Assembly: GCA_015832175.1 (NCBI GenBank)
Contig: WJXW01000011.1
Coordinates: 1,674,001-1,738,000 of the forward strand
DNA: 64,000 nucleotides
Direction: 5' to 3'
Source: Paraphaeosphaeria minitans
Lineage: Eukaryota; Ascomycota; Dothideomycetes; Pleosporales; Didymosphaeriaceae
Shown: positions 48,862 through 59,825 of the stretch, in pieces
How positions within the stretch are numbered: position 1 is the first letter of the stretch
Layout: every line of letters begins with the position of its first letter
Position numbers and translations under genes: made by a program
The notes under the pieces: generated by a model
The model's database searches: none
Told to the model about the DNA's origin: nothing
Seen by the model: the letters and a program-made list of their open reading frames with translations, nothing else

Positions 48862-50699
48862 ATGGCTTTAGGTGCTGCTAAGATTACTCTTATAAAGAAT
48901 AGCAGTAAGGTGCATAAACCTAATCTCTACTTTAGCAAACAATCTTAAACTAATGTCTAGATTCTCTAGTTAGACTTCTACTTCTTTAACTTAGACAAAC
49001 CTTTTAAAGACAAAAAGAAGGTTATTTTCGCAGTAATATATATATAAAGAGATATAGGATTATAGATTTATCCCTACCTTAAAAAGTACCTAGGAATAGA
49101 CTATAATAATAATAACAATAACTACGTAAACAACTATACTAATGCAGTTAATATTATTAAGAATTATAATAACTTTAAGAAATGCCTTAAATAACTCTTT
49201 AGGATTACTAATAAGGACTCTATTATAAAAGTAAAGATTTAGACTATAACTTAGAAATAATTAGTAGCTAAGTATATAACTAAGTTTCGTAGATACGCTG
49301 TGTAACTTAACTAGGATAATAAATCTCTTTAGGATATATATAAATAAGGACTTAAATAGAAACTACGTAAGGAACTCTTACGTAGTAGTGCACAAATTGC
49401 TAACCTTAAAGAACTATATAAAGAAACTATTAGGATTAACAAAGAGTGGTTTTTATTATAATAGGAACTCTACTAAAACCCTAGGGTGATAAGCTTTAGA
49501 CAACTAGCAAAAGTGGTTTATAAGAACTCTATTAGAATCGTCTAAAAGCAATAGCTAAGGAACTACTAGAGATATAAACTAATAGAAGATGTCTAGTTTA
49601 ACTACTTAGGCAAAGGAAAAGGAGGAAGGATAGGCCCTAAGTAGCCTAATAAACGCGTCTCTAATAGAAGTTAATAACTAATAACTAAGACCTGTAAATG
49701 CTTTATATGTAGTAAACTAGGCTATATAGCTAGGAATTATAAATTAAAGAATAAAGTCTATTAAACTAAGTTAAATATACTAACTATTAAGGACTAAGAA
49801 CCTAATAAGGAATAGGAAGTTATTATAACGCTATTTAGTTACTAACGCGTTACACTAGAATAAAGTAAGCGATTAGATTTACCTAACTTACAACTATATA
49901 AAGATTTAGAAGATAACTCTAACGTATACTATAACGTAGAAAACGTAGAAGAGATACTAAGATCTCCTACTCCTTACCTATAAAGTAGGCAGGAAGAAGA
50001 TAACACTATGTCACCTAAATACAAACTAAATATTTAGGACTACATAGAACCCTACTAGGCACCAAAAGGAATGCAACTCTATAAAAATAAGAAGTTAGAC
50101 TACGTACTAAAGTACTACCTAGACCACTAAAATCCTACACACTAATTCTATATATAGACGCATTGCGAAGAACCAACATATATATAACATAAGGCGGAAA
50201 AAGAGGAGAACAAGAAATAACCTAAAAGAAAACTGCGCTGTAGATAGATATAAATAGACTGCCCTATCGCAGCTTGTGATAAACACCTCTAGGATAAATA
50301 ATAAGTAAAATACTTTCCTTACCTTACACTAAAGGGTAACGAATGCTGTAACATACTTGTTAACAAAGACTATATATAATTGTACTAGTACATATGTCTA
50401 AACTAAGACTATAAATACTACTATATAGCCAAACATTTAGACAGCTTTGTAAACTGCCCTATATAAGAAGTAATAATAGAGCTACTAATTTAACTAGTAT
50501 ATAGGAATAGTAAAGACTGTAGGAGGAAAAACAGAAGAACATCCTTATAGGAAGAAGAAGAAGAAGATAATCTATATAAGCTACGTACTTAAGAATAATA
50601 ATAGAAGCGGATACTTAGAAACGTATACTAGGCACTAGAACTTAACTATAACCTATATAAACAGATATCTTTTTTAGGCCTAAACTTAGACGAGAAAAC
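48862..50699 (+). pseudogene. gag relic of the retrotransposon
   Basis: The frame of the ATG at 48862 reads as a coat protein through many RIP stop codons. It contains a mutated CCHC zinc knuckle at about 49693-49745 (C-x2-C then G-Y-I-A-R-N-Y, with the last Cys and His changed). An additional Cys/His-rich segment lies at about 50239-50460 (a C-x6-C-x4-C-x2-H pattern, then more Cys and His) in the same frame. The exact end is uncertain. Confidence 0.65.
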
Positions 50700-53600
50700 G
50701 CCTTTATTAAATTAAATGCTATAGTAAGTATAGTATTAGTTAAGCTACTAGTATAGCTTAAAGGAATATAGGCTTAAGCTCTTATAGACTTAGGAGTAGG
50801 AAGAAACTTTATATCTTATTAAATAGTAAGACGAGCAGGACTTATAATATTAGAGAAAGAAGTACCCTATATTATCTATGTCGTGAATAGATCCCTAATG
50901 CCTAAGACACCTCAAATATACTAGGAGGTCACCACTACAATAATAGTCCAAGGACATAGAGAGGAACTTACCTTAGATATCTTACTAGGATCTAAGTATA
51001 AGTTAGTTTTAGAATTACCTTAGTTAATAATACACAACTTACAGATTAACTAGGGTATAAAGAAAATATCGTTTAAACGCTGTAATTATATATTATAAGC
51101 AAAGCCTACGCATTAACTAAAAATAATAGTAGATAAGGGAGTTATTAATAATATAATACTATAATAGACAGTTAAAAAACAGAAGCACACCTTAGTAGAC
51201 GCTAGTAGGAACTACTAGATTAAGAAGTGTAAGAAGGAGGACAACAGCACACCCCTTACCTTACTAAGAGAGTATAGGAAATAGACGTATATATTTACAG
51301 AAAAGGAAGGAAAAGTAAACCTACCTAAATATTAACCCTAGGATCTTACGATAGACCTAGAAGAAGGGAAGATGCTACCCTTTAGACTATTATATAGTAA
51401 GACAGAAGAAGAACTCCTTAAAGAACGTGATTTTATTAAGACAAACCTTAAAAAAGGATATATATAACTATTAAAGTCACTAGCAGCAAGCCCTTTTATA
51501 TTTGTTAAGAAAAAGGATAGATTAGACAAACTATACGTTAACTACTAATAACTCAATAATATAATAATAAAGAACTAATATCTACTACTAAACATTACAG
51601 AGCTACGAGATTAACTATCTTAAGCTAAGATATTTATAATAATAGATCTAAGAGACAGTTACTACCTTATATAAATTAAGAAAGGTAAAGAATAGAAAAT
51701 AGTGTTTTAATTACGCTACAGACTATTTAAATACAAGGTTATGCTATTTAGACTTATAAACGCACTAGCAGCTTTTATAGCACTTATTAACAACATACTC
51801 TGCGAACATCTAGACATATTTATTATTACGTATATAGACAATATCCTTGTCTTTTCTAAAAACGAATTAGACCACACTAAGCATGTATAAATAGTACTAA
51901 AAGCACTAGATAAAGCATGCCTTTGTATTAAACTTAAGAAATATAAGTTTAACGTTAAATAACTTAAATTCCTAGGACACATTATTACTATAGAAGGAAT
52001 TAAGATAGCACTAAGTAAAGTTAAATACATTAAGAACTAGCTAATACTAAAGATAGCCAAGAATATCTAAGAATTCTTAGAATTCTATAGATTTAACTAA
52101 CAATTTATCTAAAATTACGCAAAGGTCACAATACCCTTAATAAATTTTATAAAAAAGGACGTACCCTTTAAATAGACAGATAAGTGTGGAATGTTATTCT
52201 AACTCCTTAAAATAGCATGTATTATAGAACCTATTCTTATTTATTTTAGAAGCAATAAACTACTGCGCTTTAAAATAGACGCTAGCGATCTTGCGCTAAG
52301 CACCTACACTAAATAAGAATGTAATAGCAAATAGCACCTAATTGCCTATTACTTATACAAATTTAATAATGCCAAAACACGATACAACGTACATAATAAA
52401 GAACTTTACGCTATTATTAAAGCCTTAAAGCACTAGAGGATTTACGCGCTTAGTTACTTAACGCTAGAAATCTATATAAATTATAAAAACCTTCTAAGGT
52501 TCACAACAACAAAAGAACTTACGCTATAATAATAAAGATAGTTGCAAACTACTAGGCAGTATAAGTTTAAAATTATCTATGTAGCTAGAAAAAAAAATGG
52601 CAGAGCAGACGCTCTTAGCTAACAAAGTAATCTAGTAGAAGAAAAGGTAAAAACCTTCTCTGCAATCCTTTACAAAGCTAAAAATAGATCTCTAGAGCTA
52701 ACAGCGGAACTAAATTAACTTTTAGTAATTAACTAAGAAGTTCTAGAACATCTATAGACTAAGATTATCTAACAATACCACAATAACCCTATGTACGGAC
52801 ACCTGGGCATTACAAAAACAATAGAACTTATCTAAAGGAATTACACCTTTAAAGGAATTAAAGAAGCTATAATAACTTACATCTATAAATGTGTAGAATA
52901 CTAGAGAAATAAACACAGCACATATTTTAAATATAGAGAGATATAAGTAATTAGAATACTAACAGCACTATAGAAAGATATTGCTATAGATTTTATTATA
53001 GGAATTCTAAACTCTAAGGATCTAACAACAGGAATTAAATACAATAGTATACTAGTAGTAGTCTGCCAACTAACTAAGTATATTAAGCTCATTTTATGTC
53101 TTAAAAGAATAACAGTAAAGGAACTCGCTTTTCTTATTCTAGACTAACTAGTTAGACACTACAGAATCCTAAAAATAATTATTAGTAACAGAGACAAGCT
53201 CTTCACGTTAAATTATTAGACAACACTTATAGCACTACTTAAAACAAAATAAAAGCTATTAATAGCTTACCATCTATAAATAGACAGACAGATAGAACGT
53301 ACGAACTAAACTATAGAAATGTACCTACGTATCTACTGTAACAGTTAGAAAAATAACTAGGTTTTATTACTACCTATAGCACAGTTAGCCTATAATAACA
53401 AAGTATTAGTAGTATTAGGACATACACTATTCTATGTAAACTATAGAAGACACCTACATCTCTTTAACTAACGATTTCCTACGACAATCAAAGCAAAAGA
53501 AGCTATAGATATAGTAGAAAATATAAAGAAAATACACTAACAACTCTAAGAGAATTTTAAGAAAGCTTAGTAGTAATTAATTTTATACTAAAATTAAAAA

Positions 53601-54098
53601 CAAAAAATAGCACCTTAGCTAAAGAAGGGGGATAAAGCATATCTACTTATAAAGAACCTTTAAACTTAGAAAAAGAAACACAAGAAACTAAATTATATTA
53701 AGGTTAGACTATTTTACATTTCTAAGTAAATATTACTAGTAAACTATAAGTTAAAACTACCGCCAGATGCAAAGATACACCTAGTATTCCACGTATTACT
53801 ACTAGAACTAGCAGACCCTAATACACTAGTTAAAACTACCTTCTACCACTAAACTAAGGAAGAAAACGAATTTGAAGTTAAAAGAATTCTAGAATACAAT
53901 TAGAATAATAACACGTATCTTATTAAATAGAAAGGTTACCTATATAGCGAAAACACCTAGGAACTAAAAAACAATCTAGGAAACTGTTAGTAAAAGATTA
54001 AGGAATTCTACTAGAAACACGAATATACCTAGGAGGATTATAGTACTAACGCTATAGTATCTACTATATTAAGCGTTAACTACATTACTGTAGAATAA
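50700..54098 (+). pseudogene. pol relic: protease, RT, RNase H, integrase, chromodomain
   Basis: One frame (that of 50781) carries, between RIP stops: a protease with ALIDLG in place of a DSG site (about 50779); reverse transcriptase with TYIDNILVFSK at 51828, where YIDD has become YIDN; RNase H with KIDASDLAL (about 52271) and GRADALS (about 52602); an integrase zinc region with HLGITKT (about 52800); an integrase core starting DIAIDFIIG (52977); and a chromodomain from 53868 (EFEVKRILEYN ... KGYLYSENT ... EL). No frame change is needed across these domains. Inactive. Confidence 0.85.
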
Positions 54099-54508
54099 CT
54101 AATAGTTGCTGTAGCAGTAGGATAATTAATAGTATCTGTATTTATGTTCTTACTATCTGTAGTTATTTCCGCAGCTAGATATAACGTCTTTTTATAAACA
54201 CGCTCTTTAGCCTAAGCCAGTATCTTTTTATTTTGTAACAACTACACTATTAGGAGAGATAACGCCTTCTTATCCTTCTTAACCTTTTTCTTATACTCCT
54301 TATAAGTCTTATCTAGCAATAACTAGCTTATGTTCACGCATAGACAACCTAGGTAAACATATTTAGAACACTTTAAACCTAAACCTAGTATAACGTAGCA
54401 AATAGAACCTTTAAAACTGCAGTTAATGTAAGGGTTCTTTGTAATAATGTTAGCTTCTTAGATCTCGCAATATAATTAATGTTTTTAAATAGTAGAGTTA
54501 CTAGGCAT
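54080..54508 (-). pseudogene. Antisense gene relic inside the retrotransposon
   Basis: On the strand opposite gag-pol, between pol and the right LTR, a frame opens with ATG at 54508 (MPSNSTI) and runs 142 codons to TAG at 54080-54082; if that TAG is itself a RIP stop, it runs 156 codons to TAA at 54038-54040. Six internal stops each fit one transition. Between them the sequence is protein-like: a Cys-rich first half (INCSFKGSIC, then LKCSKY and GCLCVN, consistent with an original C-x2-C ... C motif), then a Lys/Glu/Leu-rich coiled coil (KTYKEYKKKVKKDKKAL ... AKERVYKKTLYLAAE). From memory, similar short Cys-plus-coiled-coil proteins occur widely in filamentous ascomycetes; this was not checked. 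Confidence 0.65.
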
Positions 54509-54602
54509 AATACTAACAGATATACTTATAGTAAGCAGGGTTAGCAGAACAGCTTACGTAATAATAGCTAAGATCTAAATATGTGATTTAGGACAAATCT
54601 GT

Positions 54603-54618
54603 AAAAGAGAGGGGATAA
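54603..54618 (+). promoter_or_regulatory. Polypurine tract
   Basis: AAAAGAGAGGGGATAA directly before the right LTR, the usual place for second-strand priming. Confidence 0.65.
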
Positions 54619-55049
54619 TATTAGGATCTAAAATCCACATAATAGCAGGAAGCTAGTTTTGTACCTAGTAGGCGCGTAGTAAAGATTAAGCGGGGACTTA
54701 ATACTAACTACGCCTTAAATAAAGGAGTTACGTAACTACTCTCTATAGAGCGCTTAATTACTTTACGCTAGAGTATAATATATATAACTGCTCTCTACAG
54801 AGCGCTCTCTATAGAGCGCTCCCTATAGAGCGGACTTTGCTTAGTATATAGGAACGCGAGGATAGACTCTCTATACTTATATTTAATCTGTTTATTAATT
54901 TATTATTTAGATTCTAGTAGACTAAATTATTAACTTATTACACTTTGTAAGATACTATCGTATTAACAAGACTTTCCACCTTCCGTAAGTACTCCTGCCT
55001 GAGAACTAACCTTAACCCTTTAGGACTAGCTACCCTCTTGGATTTAACA
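54619..55049 (+). repeat. Right (3') LTR, 431 bp
   Basis: Starts TATTAGGATCTA (mutated from TG) and ends GATTTAACA. By hand alignment it differs from the left LTR at about 57 of 431 positions, all transitions. Its first 180 bp are heavily mutated; its last 100 bp are nearly clean. Confidence 0.95.
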
Positions 55050-55054
55050 ACCAC

Positions 55055-56233
55055 CTACCACACCCAAATTGCACAAAAAGCCTCTCCGATCACGTCATCT
55101 ACCGATCCGCGCGCTGGCTTTTGCCTTTTGCCGACCTAGGTGGGTGGTTTAGGTCCACAGTGGTGTGAAGCGGTTTCGCATGCGAGGACGAGGAGGGGGA
55201 GACGCCTCTTCATGTGTATATGGTTAACCTACCGTACCTACCTACGCAGCACCCACACCCACACCCACACCCACGGCTCCCGCAGCCCTCTGAAGTTACC
55301 GAACCTCGCGACAACGTAGCCGACGCTGGCTCCTCTCCTCTCCTCTTCTCTTCTCTTCTCTTCTCCATCTATCTGGACGCCGTCTCTGTCCCCGCGGAGC
55401 TGTAGTGTGCCTGTCCGATTTCGCTCCCAGCGCGTGGGTAGGTGCGTCGAGCACGCCATACCTACCTAGCTTCCCTAGCTACGGTAGCTACCCCGCTCCG
55501 TCGGGGGGGACGCCCGGTGCCAGTTCTATCTCAGGATGCCAATGACAGGATATCCACCCACCTACGGTACCTACGCTGTCTACCTAGGCTGCCTTCCTAG
55601 GTCAGTTCCCGAGACGACATACCCAGGTAGGTACGGTAGGTAGGTAGGTAACATGCACCGAGGACATGGGGGCACCGTAGGTATAGGTACGTTACCTACG
55701 TTCTACCTACATGCAAAGTAGCGCCCTCGCCTCGTACACGCCTACCTACGCAAACGCAACCGCAACCGCACGTGCGGGGATTTGTGGGCAAGACCCACGC
55801 TCCACACGAACGGCACTTGAGTACAATCCAGCAGACTCAGAATCGCCTAGATAGGTGCCGAACTGCCCTTGGACGTCACCCCCGGCGCATACGAAAGCGG
55901 GTGAATGGGTTCAGCGCATTGTGCAGCGAGTCGATGCCCAGCCAAAAGCAGCTGCTCGCGACATTGCATGTGTTTACATCTGGGTACGGATCCATTATAC
56001 GTACGGTACCTGGTGGAGAGTCAATCTCTACGAGTAGATACCCATGCCACCGGCCAAAACCAACGTGTCTATAATACACCGACTGTAAAATGAAACGCTG
56101 GGCAACTCCCCCCCCCAGAACCAGGCGCGTCGTATAGAAAGGGTAAGCCTCCGTAGTATGCAGATACGCCAAACACCAAAGCATGCGTGCGCCACAGGGG
56201 ATATCCAAGCATGCCACAAACCCCGCTCCATTT
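55055..56233. other. Intergenic rich in TACC/TAGG tracts, downstream of the retroelement
   Basis: No gene recognised. Dense CCTACCTA/TAGGTAGG tracts at 55226-55246, 55455-55500 and 55550-55735, a (CCCACA)n run at about 55250-55275 and a (TCTCT)n run at about 55330-55365. The PP5 3' UTR lies at the right end. Confidence 0.6.
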
Positions 56234-57849
56234 CTACAGCATGCCCTGCAGTCCGTTCGACGCGTACGCCATGGGCTTGACGTTCGGATGCGGGACGGCG
56301 TCGAACTGTGTGAAGCGGAGCTTGTACTCGGGCCCCATCTTGATGAAGGCTCCCTTGTTGCCCGTGCTGTCGCAGTAGTGCGGTGCGGAGAAGACGGTGA
56401 TGCACCTTCCGTCGTGCTCGACCTCGTAGCCTTCCATGCGGACCTCGTGGGAGCGGATGATGGCTTCGAGCCCGTTGTTCTCGCAGAACCGCTTGGTGAC
56501 ATCGGGCCCGAATTGCATACCAACACCACGTTTCGAGGGGCCACGGCCCGGCATGGTCTGCGGATCTGTCCAGAGCATCTCCATCATCAGTCCTGACTGC
56601 CCGGGCTGGCGCTGCTTGAAACGGTCCAGTTTTCTCACGTCGTCGAGCGTGACCTTGTCGTCCGAGAACAGACCGCCGTGGAGCACGAAGTACTTTTTGC
56701 CAATGAGCGTTGCGAGGGGAAGAGCGGAGAAGGACTCGGAGAAGAGCTTGAAGACGCGGTCCTTGGTGTATTTCGCACGGCATTCGCCTTCGAAGCCGTA
56801 CATGCGATTCATGTCGTCCGTCTCGTGGTTTCCGCGGTTCAGAAAGAACTTGCTGGGGTACAGCCATTTGTAGGCATAGAGCAGGAGGCAAATTTCGGTA
56901 GACCAGGAACCTCGGTCGACAAAGTCTCCATTGAAGAGGAACATGTTCTTTTCCGAAGGCTTGCCGGCGAGCTTGAAGATGTTCAAGAGATCAAAGTATT
57001 GTCCTGCGAGAGTCAGCGCTGAATCCCTGTCGCAAAGACACAGCTGGACCTACCGTGAGTGTCACCGCAAACGGTGATCTCCTGGCCGTCGTCAACATCA
57101 ACCTCCACCATGGTCGGCTCATTCCGGACAATCTCCATGACAGCTACTATGATCTGGTAGACGTATTTCAGAGCCAGCTTCTTGCCGTTCTTGAAGCGCT
57201 CGATCATGTCCTCCACGAACTCGAGCGTGATCTTGTCGCCCAGTTTTGCGCCGTCGTATGAGGAGTCGACGGCCATGTGTTCAAGATCCAGACCCTCGGC
57301 TGCCGACGGCGCGTCTTCGATCTCAATGGCCTTGAGGAAGGCATCGCGCTTCACAATCCTCTCGCAGTCGGCCAACCGGACCTTTGCCGTAGCATCGTTG
57401 GGGGCCTTCTTGACTACCAGCTTCCAGTCGCGCAGAGCCTCGCGGTGGTGCAGAATCGCAGTGTTGGCGGACGCGCGCCGGTAGAAGGCCTGGGTCTCGT
57501 AAGCCTGGGGCACATGCAACAGGCAGCTCCGTAGATGGACAGCGCTGGGTTTGGGTACTAGGAACGCACCTTGACGTTGTTCGGGTCGAGGTCAATTGCC
57601 TTGTCGGCATCGTGTACTGCCAGACCGTACGACTCTAGCTTGATATTTGCCTGTGCGCATGTCAGGGAGGTGGTCGCGTGAGGGGCACTCTGGACGGACC
57701 TGTGCACGATTTGTGTAGAACGAGGGCTCCTCATCGTACGCCTCGATGGCCTTGGTGTACCACTCCACGGCAGCGGGCCAGTCCTGCTTCTTGAAGGCTT
57801 CATTGCCCTTGTTTTTCAACTCGGTGGCCTCGGCGAGCGAGCTTCCCAT
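56234..57849 (-). CDS. PPT1: Serine/threonine protein phosphatase PP5 with TPR domain
   Basis: Hsp90-associated PPP-family phosphatase. Exons on the minus strand: 57849-57700, 57650-57570, 57504-57054, 57003-56234 (483 aa); introns 49, 65 and 50 nt. The first 120 residues form three TPR motifs ([59 protein letters not shown]). The catalytic domain shows GDTHG (224-228, split by the last intron), [27 protein letters not shown] and [15 protein letters not shown], so metal ligands are intact. It ends [13 protein letters not shown], as PP5 proteins do. The start [20 protein letters not shown] fits the TPR start. Confidence 0.95.
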
Positions 57850-58170
57850 GGCGGCGGCGTATAATGGCGGGGTGAATTCGACCTGTCGGCGCGCCTGGGG
57901 CAGAACGGGAAGGCGCAGAGGGCGACGCACAGGGAAAGAGCGGTCGGAGCGCTGCGAGTAAACAGTAAACACGGAAGGCGCTCGGGGAGGCTGTTGGCAG
58001 GTACACGACAACACGCGCAGCTCATAAAAACTCTCGACACCGGTCCCCACGTTCCATCACAACGCCTCGCCTCGCCTCGCCTCGCCTCATCCCGCCACCT
58101 GCAGCCTCAGGCCAACCAGCCAGTCAGCGATCTCCACCGTCCCGAACAGGCAAAGCTTACCGCGACCGCC
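57850..58170. promoter_or_regulatory. Bidirectional promoter, PPT1 and SPT4
   Basis: A 321-bp gap between divergent start codons. It contains a tandem CGCCTCGCCT tract (about 58062-58087). No TATA box seen. Confidence 0.5.
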
Positions 58171-59124
58171 ATGGTGAACCGGGGCCGCGCCGTCGTCAAG
58201 AAGGCCTTGGGCAAGTACAAGGACATCTGGGAGAACGACCATGGAGAGGAGGTGTCTCCGCCCAGCTCTCCCGAGCGGGGAAAGGCGAAGAGGAAGAGTA
58301 GGCCGTCTTGTCTCCAGCGATACAGGACGAAATGCTCATCGTAACAAGGTCGCCAGCCCGTGCTGTCGCGAAAGCTGTCTAGCGAGGCGCCGTCCGAGAC
58401 CCGCCAAGACTCGCAGAGCCCTGAACAAAGCGCTGCCCGCGGCGAAGCTCTTGCGCATCTGTTTGACGACGACAATACAATCGCCGAGGACCAAGATCAG
58501 CCCGTACCTGTCGTCGAGCCCGCCACTGCGCTTTCTCTAGCCCGCTTTCTCAATAGCGCGCCGCGAGAACACCAGCAAGCTCCCATCCGCGAGAGCCAGC
58601 CCACCGCCCCATCAGAAGAGCTCCCAGTCTCACCAAAGCCGGTCCCTAGCAAGAAAGCGCGCGCCCGAAACCCTGCCTCAGCGTCCAAAGCGCCCGCCGT
58701 ACAGTCGATCGAGCAGCAGGAGGGCATTGAGAACACCGACAACATGGCCAACGCAAATAACTTCGTCCCCACGAACCAGCTCCGCCACCTGCGCGCCTGC
58801 ATGGTGTGCTCCATCGTCAAGACCGAGTCCCAGTTCAAAACCCAGGGCTGCCCCAACTGCGAGTCTTTCCTCCAGCTCCGCGGCGAGCACGAGCAAGTGC
58901 AAGCCTGCACGAGCCAGGTCTTCGAAGGCCTCATCACCGTCAGCAACACTACCAAAAGCTGGGTCGCCCGCTGGCAGCGGCTCGAGGGCTACGTTCCGGG
59001 CGTCTATGCCGTGCAGGTCGAGGGCCTGCTGCCGGAGGATGTGATATCGGCCGCCGAAGATGCTGGTGTTCACTATATTCCGAGAGATGGATCGGTGAAC
59101 GAGGCGCTCCCCACCGATGCTTGA
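58171..59124 (+). CDS. SPT4: Spt4 transcription elongation factor with a long N-terminal extension
   Basis: Spt4 pairs with Spt5 (DSIF) to help RNA polymerase II elongation. Exons 58171-58297 and 58349-59124 (300 aa). The 51-nt intron (GTAGGC...CAAG) contains an in-frame TAA, so it must be removed to join the two parts. Residues 175-300 are a full Spt4: [20 protein letters not shown] then CPNCE (zinc site), [20 protein letters not shown] and [10 protein letters not shown]. Residues 1-174 are an unrelated basic/acidic, Pro/Ser-rich extension that starts [20 protein letters not shown]. An internal ATG at 58744 (GACAACATGGCC) has a good context and would give a normal-length Spt4, so either alternative starts or a long isoform are possible. 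Confidence 0.85.
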
Positions 59125-59825
59125 TTGAGACACTCATAGGAGACTTGAAGGTGGGAATGGGAAAGAAAATGGAGTTTGGGAACGGATACAATGGCGGGTG
59201 GCAGGCTCGCTGGACGCTTTGGCATCATCAGAGTGCGCGGTCCGGCTCATTTGCTTATACACTCGCGCAGCACAATGGGATGTGGGATCATACAGCATTT
59301 TCAGCAACGGAGTCTCGGCGATAGCACACCATGGTGCTGATTTCATGGAGGTTTGTTTGAATTTGCAAGGCAGTTGGCTGGGAAGTCTGAAGTACCTTCA
59401 CACGGATCAGGTCGTCAACTGTCAGTAGTCGAAGCTATTGCCATGCTAGTAATTGTCCAAGAGAATCGTAACCTGTCAGTAAGCTCTTGGTGAACGTGAT
59501 GGCGTGACTGCACATGACGATCCGACTCCACGCAAGGGAGAGTCGCAGGTTGAACGCTGTTAAGATGCGCGGCCGGCGGCACGTACGCCAAACGCTGATT
59601 CGGGTATATACATAGCTGGTGCTGTCTATCGACGGACAGAATTAACGACGGCGGTCTCGAATGTGCAAAGCGCAAAAAGTCAAAACGCCTGAAAAATGCC
59701 CATGCCAGGTGCAGTGGAGGCGCATGCAGCCTCAAATAGCAATCCGCCCCGCTCCCCTCCAGACGTCCGTCCGTCTTTCTTCGCCCTCTTTTCATTCACA
59801 CTCCTCGCGCCGGCTACCACGCCCC
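59125..59825. other. Intergenic, SPT4 and MID1 convergent
   Basis: Both genes end here. No further gene recognised. Confidence 0.5.

Larger units (their letters stand above)
48379..55054 (+). mobile_element. Complete but RIP-inactivated Ty3/gypsy chromovirus LTR retrotransposon
   Basis: The element proper is 48384-55049 (6,666 bp). It is flanked by a perfect 5-bp target duplication ACCAC (48379-48383 and 55050-55054). LTRs are both 431 bp and begin TG / end CA where not mutated. The order protease, RT, RNase H, integrase, chromodomain identifies a Ty3/gypsy chromovirus. The interior is very AT-rich with stops in every coding frame, nearly all explained by C-to-T or G-to-A transitions, which fits repeat-induced point mutation. 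No indel was noticed within the domains followed, so gag (frame of 48862) and pol (frame of 50781) can still be read, with pol in the -1 frame relative to gag. A purine-rich tract (AAAAGAGAGGGGATAA, 54603-54618) precedes the right LTR. It inserted about 450 bp upstream of MET17. Confidence 0.95.

Noticed and set aside
51338..53092. Minus-strand ORFs of 60-105 codons inside the retroelement body
   Set aside because: Antisense shadows of the AT-rich pol relic; unlike the 54.5-kb antisense frame they show no Cys or coiled-coil pattern and overlap pol domains.
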